A stretch of 58,089 bases of DNA from Methanobrevibacter sp. (GTDB lineage: Archaea; Methanobacteriota; Methanobacteria; Methanobacteriales; Methanobacteriaceae). The translations under genes were made by a program, and so were the position numbers. Of this stretch, positions 45,634 through 54,741 are shown piece by piece. The notes under the pieces were generated by a model. The model worked only from the letters and a program-made list of their open reading frames with translations, was not told where the DNA came from and searched no databases. Numbering within the stretch: the first letter of the stretch is position 1; each line of letters opens with the position of its first letter. The DNA is taken from NCBI GenBank assembly GCA_017459665.1, contig JAFUCN010000002.1, positions 1 through 58,089 of the forward strand, in the 5' to 3' direction.

Positions 45634-46398
45634 ATGTTAAACTTTGAAAAACTATCCAAAGTATATTTCAGTCCCTCCGGGACAACAGAAAAAATCGTAA
45701 ACGAAGTTGCAAAGAACTTTAACATGAATAGGGAAAACTATGACCTGTTAAGCTTTGATGAAGAAAAAACCTTTTCAGACGAACTGGTGATTTTCGGAAT
45801 TCCCGTCTTTGATGGAAGAATCCCAAAACTAGCATGCAAAAGGCTTTCAAAAATGAAAGGAAACAACACCAAAGCAATAGTCATCCTCAATTATGGAAAC
45901 ATGGACTATGGCGACGCATTGCTTGAACTCACAGATCTTTTAAAGGAAAATGATTTCCAGATTGTAGGAGTGGCAACAACAGTAAGCCAAAACTCACTAT
46001 TCAGTCAATTGGGACGCAACCGCCCAGATGAAAAAGACATGGAAAAAATCAATGAGTTTTCCAAAAATGTTATTGAAAAGCTCAAAAACAATGAGGAAAA
46101 TGAGATTTTTGTAAGCGGATACAAACCATACTCTGCTTACAGAACACCACCATTTTCCGTAAACTGTGACGAGGATTTGTGTGTCGAATGCCTTGACTGC
46201 GTATACACCTGTCCTGAAGAGGCAATCATGGAAAATACGCCAACAATGACAAATATTGATGACTGTACACGATGCAGCACATGCATCAATGTTTGTTCTG
46301 AAGGTGCAAGGTCATTTTCAGGAGATGCATATTCCCAGGAAATGGAAAGTGCCGTTGAAAATTATCTTGACCGACAGGAAGCACAGTTCTATTTTTAA
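45634..46398 (+). CDS. EFR1-type flavodoxin-ferredoxin fusion
   Basis: A 254-residue protein. The N-terminal flavodoxin domain has YFSPSGTTEKIVNEVAKNF and FGIPVFDGRIP; the C-terminal part has two 4Fe-4S sites, CVECLDCVYTCP and CTRCSTCINVCS. This is the EFR1-family layout. It may transfer electrons between flavin and ferredoxin partners. The ATG at 45634 is used because AAGGTGATAG precedes it. A strong hairpin terminator follows. Confidence 0.87.
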   Translation: MLNFEKLSKVYFSPSGTTEKIVNEVAKNFNMNRENYDLLSFDEEKTFSDELVIFGIPVFDGRIPKLACKRLSKMKGNNTKAIVILNYGNMDYGDALLELTDLLKENDFQIVGVATTVSQNSLFSQLGRNRPDEKDMEKINEFSKNVIEKLKNNEENEIFVSGYKPYSAYRTPPFSVNCDEDLCVECLDCVYTCPEEAIMENTPTMTNIDDCTRCSTCINVCSEGARSFSGDAYSQEMESAVENYLDRQEAQFYF

Positions 46399-46405
46399 AC
46401 AAAAA

Positions 46406-46435
46406 AAGCACTAGTGCATATCATCACTAGTGCTT
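46406..46435 (+). terminator. Strong hairpin terminator after the EFR1 gene
   Basis: AAGCACTAGTG and CACTAGTGCTT form a perfect 11-base stem with an 8-base loop, followed by AATTTTTAATT. It is among the strongest hairpins in the window, unlike the T-tract terminators usual in archaea. Confidence 0.65.
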
Positions 46436-46604
46436 AATTTTTAATTCTTATTTTACACTCGCAACAATATTTATTTTAACATATGAAATTGATTTGACCT
46501 TGTAATATTGTGTAAGTTTATTAAATTGTTTTATATTCATAATAGATAGTTTTAAAAATGATTAAAACAATAACAGTAAATTACAATAGAATAGAGGTCA
46601 AAAT

Positions 46605-46937
46605 ATGGAAGCAAAAAGCAATATTGATAAGAATATGTTAAAAGAAAAAAACAGCTTTGATAGAAAAGATTTGTTGAAAGTTATTCTCCTTTTAAAAATA
46701 GCCAGCATCAACAATAAACTTAAAAGACAAAAGAAATATCGCAAAACACATGAAAAGATAATTGAAATATGCAACAGATACCCTCACAATGAGAAAATGC
46801 TATTTTATAAAATCCAATCCCTTAGGAACCTAAATAAATCCTACAAAAGTCTGGAATGCATAGAAGATTTATTGAAGATAAATCCTCACAATCGGCCGGC
46901 ACTTTTCATTATAGCCAACATTTATGAGGGAGAATAG
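46605..46937 (+). CDS. Short TPR-like protein
   Basis: A 110-residue helical protein with two to three TPR-like repeats, seen as YRKTHEKIIEICNRYPHN and KSYKSLECIEDLLKINPHNRPAL. AATAGAGGTCAAAAT precedes the ATG. Its stop is one base before the start of the next TPR gene, so they are coupled. It may be the N-terminal part of one larger scaffold, split long ago. Partner unknown. Confidence 0.65.
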   Translation: MEAKSNIDKNMLKEKNSFDRKDLLKVILLLKIASINNKLKRQKKYRKTHEKIIEICNRYPHNEKMLFYKIQSLRNLNKSYKSLECIEDLLKINPHNRPALFIIANIYEGE

Positions 46938-46938
46938 T

Positions 46939-47832
46939 ATGTTTGAAAAGGACAATCTTGAAAAAATACAAAAAAGAGCCATCAAACATTTAAAAAGAGG
47001 AAACATCCTAAAAGCAAAAGACGAATATCTCAAAGGATTGGCAATCGACCCCAACAATATAGTTATACTCAATAACCTTGCTCAGATATACAAAATATTA
47101 AACAAAAAAGACAAGACACGAGGATATCTGGAAAAACTAATAGAAGAGTGTGAAAAGAACTCCTATGAAGAGGAACAAATATTGATTATGAAATTAGCTG
47201 CGCTAACAGAGCTTGAAAGAATCGAAGAGTTAAATGAAACACTCGAAAGACTAATTGAACTATATCCCAATAATACTTTAGGATTATATCAGAAAGCACT
47301 GCTTTTAGAAAAAAACAATGACCCCGAACAAGCCCTAAAATTCATCGAGAGAATCCTGAAAATAAATGAGTATAACATTGCCGCATTGCTTGCAAAAGGA
47401 AGAAACCTTGTTGAAATTAAAGAGTATGATAAAGCAGAGGAGTGTTATAACTTAGTCTTTAAAATCGAACCGAAAAACAAAGCAGCAATGAATCTGAAAG
47501 GAAAACTGTTGAAAAAGAAAAACAACCAGGAAAATTCAATCTGTGCACACGATTTGATGATGAAAGCAGTAGAATTTTGGGAAATGGAAGACTTTAAACG
47601 AGCAAATAACTTTTTAAATAAGGCACTTGACATGGATTCCAGTTTCGATGAAATATGGTATTGCAGAGGAGAGCTGTTAATCCGAATGGGTAGAATCAAT
47701 GATGCAATAAATTCATTCAACAAAGCATTTGAGATTAACCCTGAAAGCGGAGGAATAATAAGAAAAAAAGAGTTTTTTAGGATGTTGAATATTATGAAAA
47801 GAATCAATACAATATTAGGATATGAAAAATGA
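46939..47832 (+). CDS. TPR-repeat protein
   Basis: A 297-residue protein with about seven TPR repeats (for example GNILKAKDEYLKGLAIDPNN, EYDKAEECYNLVFKIEPKN, GRINDAINSFNKAFEINPES). It is likely a protein-protein scaffold in the cytoplasm. GGGAGAAT precedes the ATG and overlaps the end of the shorter TPR gene. TPR proteins are numerous in this lineage. Confidence 0.85.
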   Translation: MFEKDNLEKIQKRAIKHLKRGNILKAKDEYLKGLAIDPNNIVILNNLAQIYKILNKKDKTRGYLEKLIEECEKNSYEEEQILIMKLAALTELERIEELNETLERLIELYPNNTLGLYQKALLLEKNNDPEQALKFIERILKINEYNIAALLAKGRNLVEIKEYDKAEECYNLVFKIEPKNKAAMNLKGKLLKKKNNQENSICAHDLMMKAVEFWEMEDFKRANNFLNKALDMDSSFDEIWYCRGELLIRMGRINDAINSFNKAFEINPESGGIIRKKEFFRMLNIMKRINTILGYEK

Positions 47833-47836
47833 GATA

Positions 47837-48211
47837 TCATTCCCCAATTTTTTTAATTATCTCATTTTTAATTATCTCAACACAGCTTTCAGCCTCATCA
47901 TCAAGTCTGAATGCATCCTTAACAGAAACATCAAAATCATCTAAAATATCACTGGCATTTAATGTTTTGTCTACTTCAATTCCCTTGTTTTCCAAAATTG
48001 TATTGACGCAATTATTTGCACAACCGTTAATAGCTATAATAGGCTGTTTTTTAAGCATTTCATTGTTTTTACCAGCAATATCTGCAGATGTTGAGCCCAT
48101 ACAGATCGATATTACATTTTCATGCTCTTTTCTAACATCCCCAACGGCAACACGTGAAGCCAATCCATTGGGACTCATTCCATTACACGGAGCTAATGCA
48201 ACTCTTTTCAT
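47837..48211 (-). CDS. DGC-type putative zinc-binding protein
   Basis: A 124-residue protein resembling the DGC domain. Seen: an N-terminal strand KRVALAPCNGMSPNGLASRVA, SICMGSTSADIAG, and the signature IAINGCANNCVNTILENKG. The four or more Cys suggest zinc or Fe-S binding. Function unknown. It overlaps the upstream thioesterase gene by four bases. Confidence 0.75.
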   Translation of the reverse strand: MKRVALAPCNGMSPNGLASRVAVGDVRKEHENVISICMGSTSADIAGKNNEMLKKQPIIAINGCANNCVNTILENKGIEVDKTLNASDILDDFDVSVKDAFRLDDEAESCVEIIKNEIIKKIGE

Positions 48212-48606
48212 AATTTAAACCCCGTGCCAATGAATTGAGCAACATCACGACCAGCATCATCTGAAATATCCACATTGACAATAGAAGAAGTCCTGCCACT
48301 TTTCCTGCATGTTGCTTTTGCTATCAGTTTATCTCCTTTCGGAGCAGAAAGATAATGGATGTCAACCTGTTGGGCAACAGTCAATTGATGAATCTGATTG
48401 GACAATACCGCAAATGCAAAATCGGCGAGCGTAAAAATTACGCCACCCATCACCCCACCGTAAGCGTTTCTGTGATCGTCAGTGATTTCAAGAGAACATA
48501 TCGCTTCATCTTCTGTTAGTTCATCTAAAATGACACCAGTCATTACTGCAAATTTATCTTTATAAAAAAATTCCCTAGCACTTTCTATTGTATCGAAATT
48601 AGCCAT
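48208..48606 (-). CDS. PaaI-type hotdog thioesterase
   Basis: A 132-residue hotdog-fold protein. Seen: DDHRNAYGGVMGGVIFTLADFAFAV with the catalytic-type helix, then HYLSAPKGDKLIAKATCRKSGRTSSIVNVDISDD. It likely hydrolyses an acyl- or aryl-CoA. GGTGAAAAA precedes the ATG. It is coupled to the DGC gene. Confidence 0.9.
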   Translation of the reverse strand: MANFDTIESAREFFYKDKFAVMTGVILDELTEDEAICSLEITDDHRNAYGGVMGGVIFTLADFAFAVLSNQIHQLTVAQQVDIHYLSAPKGDKLIAKATCRKSGRTSSIVNVDISDDAGRDVAQFIGTGFKL

Positions 48607-48626
48607 TTTTTCACCTACCCTATAAA

Positions 48627-49772
48627 TTAGAATCTGTATTTAAGTTTTTTAAACAAAGGAGTTAACCAAATAAACAATATTGAAAGCAAACATGAAATAA
48701 TTATTGCCGGAGGATATACAAAGTAACCGATTATCATTCCGATTACTACTATAATGATTGTCTGAATATAATGGGCATTGGTTAGAACCATCAAAAGAGC
48801 AACATTGCCCTCATCTGCTTTTTTCAACGCGTCAGATGTTAAGATAGACAGTAAAGCAACAACTATAAAATCTATTCCATAACATGCCTGTGGAACAAAT
48901 GAGTAAAAGTTTTCAGCAACGAATGTTGAGAGATATGGAATTAAAGACAGAACAAACATTGATGCTCCTATTGACCATATCACCTTACCATTTATCTTAT
49001 TTACAATTGAAAACAGGTTATTGTTATAGTTCCAATAATTAAAACAGACAACGAAACTTATCGCATAAGCCAAAAATTCAAGTTTCAAATCAAATAATGC
49101 CTGCCATGACCCGTTACTTGCCATGCCAATTTCCAGAACAATAATTGTCAATATGATGGCTACAATTGCATCAAACAATGCTTCAAATCTTTCACTGCTT
49201 TCAATTTCAGATTCTGCAAGAAACGCTAAAATAAACCAGTAAAGTGTAGCTAAAATACATGAGACATAAACCCCCTGAGGATAGATGGTGTAAGTAAATA
49301 AAAATCCAATCAGGATTATTGCAATAGGAATATATCTTCTATAATCCTTTAGGTTAACTCTTTTTAGCTTTTCATTATATGGATTTGCTCTTACTATTAG
49401 ATAGGTTGATAATGTGTAAAAACCGTTAGTTGCCAAAAACAATAATCCAAACATGCTCTGAGCAGGAATTGACCTTGGATTTAGGACAACCCATGTTGCA
49501 AAGTAAGGTATTACAGACATTATGAATATCAAAATTCCATAAACCAAAACTACCTTGTTATCGATTTCATCAACTATCTGGAATAAATTGTGATCATTAT
49601 ACCATGTATTGAATATGATTAAAAAACAGGTAAAATACGTAATGTATCTAATGTTTAAATTTAGAATTGCACCCCATGTCGCCGCTTCAGGCTGTGCAAG
49701 TTTCAATACCAATACCGTAATAATAATTGCTAAAACTGCATCCATGAATGTTTCAAATCTATTCGTTTGCAT
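48627..49772 (-). CDS. Two-repeat TMEM175-like membrane protein
   Basis: A 381-residue membrane protein with about twelve helices in two homologous halves. Each half begins with a helix resembling TMEM175: RFETFMDAVLAIIITVLVLKL at residue 5 and RFEALFDAIVAIILTIIVLEI near 195. The family motif is RF-x3-D-x3-AI. Bacterial and archaeal members usually have one six-helix repeat; here two are fused, as in animal TMEM175. It may be a potassium channel; selectivity needs the pore residues to be tested. Other halves share NxWYNDHNLF and NYWNYNNNLF. Confidence 0.8.
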   Translation of the reverse strand: MQTNRFETFMDAVLAIIITVLVLKLAQPEAATWGAILNLNIRYITYFTCFLIIFNTWYNDHNLFQIVDEIDNKVVLVYGILIFIMSVIPYFATWVVLNPRSIPAQSMFGLLFLATNGFYTLSTYLIVRANPYNEKLKRVNLKDYRRYIPIAIILIGFLFTYTIYPQGVYVSCILATLYWFILAFLAESEIESSERFEALFDAIVAIILTIIVLEIGMASNGSWQALFDLKLEFLAYAISFVVCFNYWNYNNNLFSIVNKINGKVIWSIGASMFVLSLIPYLSTFVAENFYSFVPQACYGIDFIVVALLSILTSDALKKADEGNVALLMVLTNAHYIQTIIIVVIGMIIGYFVYPPAIIISCLLSILFIWLTPLFKKLKYRF

Positions 49773-49939
49773 GAATACCTATTTGTACATAATAATATAA
49801 AAAAATTTAGAAAAGCCCATCAGTTCGTGCTAAAATATGTGAAAACTGATAATCACTTAAGACTTAAGACAAATACCCGATACAAAAATTAATTTAATAT
49901 GTTATCTAAAATAGAATTAATTATCTAAAAGGTGTTTAA

Positions 49940-50500
49940 ATGATGGATTTTCTTAAAAAATACAACATGCACATTTTTGTCATCATTGTTGGCGCATTAA
50001 CACTCTATGATTTGTTAAACTGGAATAGCCTTTCTCTTGTTAGAAAACTAGTAAACGTGTTTGCAATATTGGGCGTTCTTCATGAAGTTGAAGAAAAATA
50101 TTGGCCCGGCGGCTTTATTGAATTGATGCTTAATAAATTAAAAGTGAATATAAGTGAATTGGATGACGGTAAAGCGAAATTAAGTGTAGTCATATTCTGG
50201 TTAGTCTATATCGGACTTGGATATGTATTTGACAATATCCTCTTTTTCTTCATGATGACAATTGTCCTGTCACTTTTCGAAGCATTCATCCACACTGCAG
50301 GAATTAAAATTCATAAATTGAACAAACCATACACACCGGGTTTAGTTACTGCATGGCTTTTGGCAATCACAGCGATTTACTCAATTGTTCAATTAAACAA
50401 ATATAGCATCATAGTTCCAACGGATTATTTAATTGGATTTATACTGTTTATCATAACATTCCTGATGTTAGCCTCCCAGATTTACAGCAGCATAAGTTAA
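49940..50500 (+). CDS. HXXEE-domain membrane protein
   Basis: A 186-residue membrane protein with about five helices. The HXXEE motif is in GVLHEVEEKYWPGGF (residues 45-60), and a later segment HTAGIKIHKLNKPYTPGLVTAW matches the second family motif. The function of the family is unknown. AAAAGGTG precedes the ATG. It is monocistronic. Confidence 0.8.
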   Translation: MMDFLKKYNMHIFVIIVGALTLYDLLNWNSLSLVRKLVNVFAILGVLHEVEEKYWPGGFIELMLNKLKVNISELDDGKAKLSVVIFWLVYIGLGYVFDNILFFFMMTIVLSLFEAFIHTAGIKIHKLNKPYTPGLVTAWLLAITAIYSIVQLNKYSIIVPTDYLIGFILFIITFLMLASQIYSSIS

Positions 50501-50596
50501 GTTTTAAAGATGTGATAAGCAGAATTAAAAATTGAAATCTGCAGACCAAAAAAAATAATTATATGAAATAAACATTAATTATTAGATGAAAAAAAT

Positions 50597-50994
50597 ATGA
50601 CAGATAAAGAAATTATTGAAAACATCATAAAAAATATTGCAAAATCATTTACAGGCAAAGACAGCACCAAAGACTGGACTGATGAAACAATCTGGTTTGA
50701 TGCAGCACCATTTGCATGCATAGGTAAAGAAAATGCAATACCTGTTTTTGATGAAGCATTTGGAAACCTCCAATCATGTGATGTGACAATTACAGATATG
50801 GAAACAAGAATAAATGATAACTCCGCATTAGTCTGCTCAACACAAAATTGGGCTACAGTCAACAAAGACGGTAGCGAAAATCCAGTATTAATCATGAGAC
50901 AAACCGATTACCTTGAAAAATAGATGGCGAATGGAAAGTTCTTCATGAACACACTTCTATGGCTGATGGATGGGGCGGAACCATAATCAAATAA
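50597..50994 (+). pseudogene. NTF2/SnoaL-like gene with C-terminal frameshift
   Basis: The frame from 50597 closes at 50923 (108 residues, ending DYLEK). In another frame the sequence continues as DGEWKVLHEHTSMADGWGG and ends TAA at 50992-50994, the normal C-terminus of SnoaL-like NTF2 domains (W-K-x-x-H-x-H-x-S). Adding one A to the AAAAA run at 50916-50920 joins both parts as EKIDGEWK. The gene is thus interrupted by a one-base deletion or a sequencing error. The core (FTGKDSTKDWTDETIWFDAAP, CIGKENA) fits a small-ligand enzyme. Function unknown. Confidence 0.7.
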
Positions 50995-50998
50995 AAAC

Positions 50999-51484
50999 AT
51001 GATAAGAAAAGCAATGAAAAAAGATTTCATCGAGATTTTGAAATTAAATCAAAAAGACGTGGAGATGTTATCTCCACTTGATGAAAATCTTTTAGGAAAA
51101 ATGGATGAAATATCCGAAATTTTTAATGTGATTGAAATAGACAACAAGGTTGTTGCTTTCATTTTAGCATTTCGAAATGGATGTGAATACTGGAGTGATA
51201 ACTACAACTGGTTTAACAATCATTACACTAATTTTATTTATATTGACCGCATTGTAATTGATGAAAATTACAGAAAACAGGGCATCGGCCAAAAGTTATA
51301 TGAAAACATTTTTGAATATGCTGTAAAGAATAATTATGATTTGGTTTGTGCTGAAATTGATATCGAACCGGAATACAATTATTCCAGTATTAAATTCCAT
51401 GAAAAAATGGGATTTGAAGAAGTAGGCACAAGAATTTCTAAAAAAACAATAACAGTTTCACTTCAAACAAAAGAAATCGATTAA
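50999..51484 (+). CDS. GNAT-family acetyltransferase
   Basis: A 161-residue acetyltransferase. The acetyl-CoA motif is RIVIDENYRKQGIGQKLYENIF near residue 82-103, then CAEIDIEPEYNYSSIKFHEKMGFEEVGT. The ATG lies four bases after the corrected end of the previous gene. Substrate is unknown; it could acetylate an amine or a protein. Confidence 0.88.
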   Translation: MIRKAMKKDFIEILKLNQKDVEMLSPLDENLLGKMDEISEIFNVIEIDNKVVAFILAFRNGCEYWSDNYNWFNNHYTNFIYIDRIVIDENYRKQGIGQKLYENIFEYAVKNNYDLVCAEIDIEPEYNYSSIKFHEKMGFEEVGTRISKKTITVSLQTKEID

Positions 51485-51571
51485 ACCACAGAATTAAGAC
51501 AAAAATAAGTTAATTCATGGAATTTTAACACACAATATAATTTAATAGCAATGAACACAATAAAAGTAATT

Positions 51572-52234
51572 ATGAAAATTGTTGTTTTAAATGCCAGTCC
51601 AAGAAAAAGAGCAAATACCTCCCAATTATGTAAAAGTGTTGTTGAAGGAGCTCAAAGTAATGGTGCAGATGTAGAATATTTTGATTTATACAGTTATGAT
51701 TTTAAGGGATGCATGAGTTGTTTTGCATGCCATTTGAAAAAAAATAAAGAAAATCCATTATGTTTTTGGAGAGATGATTTAAAAGAAATCCTCAAAACAT
51801 GCCTTAAAGCAGATGCAATTGTTTTGGGAACACCAATTTATTACGGATCAATTTCATCTTATGCACAGGCTTTTCTTGAAAGATTATTATTTGCCGCAGA
51901 CACTTATATTTTAGATGATGAAGGAAATAGAGTATCCAAAATTAAAAAAGAAGTAAAAACAGCAATGATTTATACCATGAACGTTACAAAAGAAATGGAC
52001 TACTTTAATGGTGAAGACCAACTTGCAATAATGAGAGGATACCTGACAAATATATTTGGAGAATGTGAAGCTCTCTACGCCTATGATACAAAACAATTTA
52101 AACAATATTCCGCTTATGTAAACAATATGTTTGACCCGGAACTTAAAGAAAAAAGTAATGAAATTCAATTTCCTAAAGACTTGAAAAAAGCTTATGAATT
52201 AGGTCAAAGATTATCTATACCAAACGAAGAATAG
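51572..52234 (+). CDS. Flavodoxin-fold NAD(P)H reductase, paralogue
   Basis: A 220-residue flavoprotein similar to 22706-23386. FMN loop LNASPRKRANTSQL, Cys segment GCMSCFACHLKKN near 45, second loop GTPIYYGSISSYAQAFLERLLF, and C-terminal FPKDLKKAYELGQRL. The start at 51572 (MKIVVLNASP) is chosen over 51551; there is no clear ribosome site, so translation may be leaderless. Confidence 0.85.
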   Translation: MKIVVLNASPRKRANTSQLCKSVVEGAQSNGADVEYFDLYSYDFKGCMSCFACHLKKNKENPLCFWRDDLKEILKTCLKADAIVLGTPIYYGSISSYAQAFLERLLFAADTYILDDEGNRVSKIKKEVKTAMIYTMNVTKEMDYFNGEDQLAIMRGYLTNIFGECEALYAYDTKQFKQYSAYVNNMFDPELKEKSNEIQFPKDLKKAYELGQRLSIPNEE

Positions 52235-52280
52235 TCAATATATTTTTAAATAACCCATTATGCACGATGCAATCAAATAT

Positions 52281-52947
52281 TCAAAGCAAAACTATAAAAA
52301 TCCAATAAATGATTATTGCTAAAACAATGGCCAATGAAATTATCGTAGATAATGCTGCACAAAACATTTTCAGATTGAATGTGTAGATGAAAATCGGATT
52401 AAGGAACATGTTCAATATTGCACATAGCACCATCACATACATTGTTTTGGTGTCCCCTTCTAATCTTAAAAATCCATACAATGCATTGGGCATTACAACA
52501 AATATGCTTGCGACAAAGTATATGTGACCATAATCAAGTGCATAGTTAAAACTGGGTCCTTTTGCGCCCATAAGCAACAATAATTCCTTTGCAAATACTG
52601 AAAAATTACTGTAACAATAATAGAAAATATTAATGATAATATAATTCCATGAGCAGCAGAATTATCTGCCAGTTTGTCGTTTTTCCCATTATATATTGAA
52701 ACAACAGATGTTATTCATGCACCCCGGCTTGTTCCTATGCCTATTATTAAAAATTCAAGAGGTATTACAAATCCAACCGCTGCAAGCTGATCTGCACAAT
52801 TCCACCAACCCAAAATGAATCAATGATATTGTATAATGAAATAATCATCATTGAAAGCATTAACGGTAAAGATAATTTCAAAACTGCTTTAGGGTTTCCC
52901 CTCAATAAATTTACTCTTCGTGTTTCCTGTTTAATAGAATCTCCCAT
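52281..52947 (-). pseudogene. Decayed MATE-family exporter
   Basis: The reverse strand encodes MATE-family segments in several frames. The N-terminus (52765-52947) reads LLRGNPKAVLKLSLPLMLSM and IISLYNIIDSFWVGG; after a frameshift comes AADQLAAVGFVIPLEFLIIG-like sequence and GTSRGA with an in-frame TGA near 52718, then a further shift into GPSFNYALDYGHIYFVASIF and NALYGFLRLEGDTKTMY. Only about 220 of roughly 450 residues remain, so the C-terminal half is lost. MATE proteins export drugs and metabolites with cations. AGGAG precedes the old ATG. Confidence 0.85.
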
Positions 52948-53199
52948 AAGATTAATCTCCTAAAAATTATTTAGTTTAAATTTTGAAAACTATCCAAAGC
53001 AGTAGCTAAAAATGCTACTTAACCAAATCACAGATAGTTTTTGTCTTAAAAAAAAGTCTTTTATAAACTTGGGGATGCCATTACACATATACACATAATA
53101 ATCAAATTCTAAAATAGCAGACATACTTTAGTTTTTTAAAATATTTAAAATTAATTAGAAAAATAGATTAAAAGTTAAACAATTTAAAAAAAAATAATA
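52948..53199. other. AT-rich gap between MATE pseudogene and IS element
   Basis: No gene seen. It holds the old MATE promoter, with a dyad AGTAGC-TAAAAAT-GCTACT at 53001-53019 that could be its operator, and then very AT-rich sequence up to the left end of the IS. Confidence 0.5.
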
Positions 53200-53226
53200 G
53201 AGTGTTGGCAGAAATTATTTGATTTT
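53200..53226. repeat. Left terminal inverted repeat of the IS
   Basis: Matches the reverse complement of about 55026-55052, with GAGTGTTGG and AGAAATTATT conserved. Confidence 0.8.
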
Positions 53227-53271
53227 GAACATTTTTCATTTTCTCCTTTTTGATTTTTAAGCATCTTTTTT

Positions 53272-54741
53272 TTAAGTTTGTGATATGAATTGTATTGCAC
53301 TAATTACTGAAAATAAATCCATTTTGTTCTCTTTAATGAGATTAAACAACCTTATTAAGTTATATGAGGCTACAATGGTAAACATTAGATTTTGTACTCT
53401 TTTTAAGCCAATTATCGGAAGATAATCATAGTTGTAGATTCTTTTGAAAGTTCCGTTGTGTGCTTCTACTGTCTTTGCACGTAGTTTATAGTCTTTTATT
53501 CCGTCTTTGGTGGACATTAATCTTTCTACTTCGTATGTGACTTCATGAACGTATCTTGTTATTGTTCTGTGGTTGGTTGTGTAGCATTTTCCTTTGTATT
53601 TACAATTTTTGCAGGCTTGGTAGTTAAAGTAGACTAATTTGATTTTATTTCCTCCGCCTTTTTCTTGTGGAGCGGGATATGCTCCATCAAGGGTTAATTC
53701 TTCATTATTTGGACAAATGAAAACATTTTTATATTCATCAAAAACAAAATAATCTATAGCAAATAGATTTTCAGGTTTATTATCTGAATTCTCTCTATTT
53801 TGCTGTTTTGTTGGAATTAAAGCAGTTACGCCCAGTTCTTTGAGATATGTCAGGTTTGCTAGTGTTGAATATATTGTATCCGCGCTAATTTTTGTGGGTT
53901 TAATTTGTAAATTAACGAGGACTTGATTCATCAATGCAGGAATTTGATAATGATCCGTGGGATTTTGAACTGCATTAACTCCACATATTAACTTCGATTT
54001 GGTATCAGTGCCCAATTGAATGTTAAATGAAAATTTAGGGTATTTTTGACCTTTATCTTTAATTTTCATTAGTCGTGCATCATGATCATTCAAAGCATGC
54101 GATACTTGGCCAGAATAATCTAACAATCGCCACCAATAAAATAAAATATCAACTTTTTCTTTATCAGAAATTGATTTATCTTCTAAAAATTTTCGTGCTG
54201 TTCTTCTAAGCTTTTTAATTTCATCCTTTGACAATTCTTCAACCATATAATGCTTTATTAACAAACTAATGTCTTTTTCTTTAATTATATTGAACGGCGA
54301 ATTATAAGCATTTTTTATTGTTCCATCAATTGCAATATGTTCAAAATCAGTTAAACCAATCCTATTTGCCACAATCAGGATAAAACTCATAATTAACTGG
54401 TAAATTGGTTGGAAATATTTGCAATAATCTCGTATTGTCCTATCACTTGGTTCAATGGAATGTGATATTAAATTGTACAAATGATTGTACTTAGCATTAT
54501 ATGCTAATGCCACAGTGCTTGTTATTTTATTAATGTATCCGTAAAAAATTAGTTTTATCATATCTTTAAGTTCAAATGGTGGTTTTCCAACATTTGAAGT
54601 TTTTCGCTCTATTTTAAAGTAATTGAATGCTCCATCAACGATTACGGATGCAAGATACATAAGTTGAAATTCTTCCTCCATTTCATCAATTTCCCTACTC
54701 TTATCACTTAAAATATAATTATTCCAAATCATAACAATCAA
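53272..54741 (-). CDS. IS1182-family transposase
   Basis: A 489-residue DDE transposase. Acidic residues are seen in IAIDGTIKN (near 170), ADTIYST (near 293) and AHNGTFKR preceded by the Glu of TVEAHNG (near 432). A Cys segment CKNCKYKGKCY lies near 385. The C-terminal [22 protein letters not shown] is typical of IS1182-like proteins. It has no frameshift, so the element may be active. The start may be a later Met (MEEEFQLMYLASV, residue 21). Confidence 0.88.
   Translation of the reverse strand: MIVMIWNNYILSDKSREIDEMEEEFQLMYLASVIVDGAFNYFKIERKTSNVGKPPFELKDMIKLIFYGYINKITSTVALAYNAKYNHLYNLISHSIEPSDRTIRDYCKYFQPIYQLIMSFILIVANRIGLTDFEHIAIDGTIKNAYNSPFNIIKEKDISLLIKHYMVEELSKDEIKKLRRTARKFLEDKSISDKEKVDILFYWWRLLDYSGQVSHALNDHDARLMKIKDKGQKYPKFSFNIQLGTDTKSKLICGVNAVQNPTDHYQIPALMNQVLVNLQIKPTKISADTIYSTLANLTYLKELGVTALIPTKQQNRENSDNKPENLFAIDYFVFDEYKNVFICPNNEELTLDGAYPAPQEKGGGNKIKLVYFNYQACKNCKYKGKCYTTNHRTITRYVHEVTYEVERLMSTKDGIKDYKLRAKTVEAHNGTFKRIYNYDYLPIIGLKRVQNLMFTIVASYNLIRLFNLIKENKMDLFSVISAIQFISQT

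Noticed and set aside
46436..46604. Possible tRNA or small RNA in the gap after the EFR1 terminator
   Set aside because: No cloverleaf, no GTTC-type arm; only AT-rich sequence with a weak AATATT dyad.
47829..48218. A 129-codon forward-strand ORF opposite the DGC-type gene
   Set aside because: The reverse strand encodes a recognisable Cys-motif protein coupled to the thioesterase; the forward frame is low-complexity Ser/Leu/Ile.
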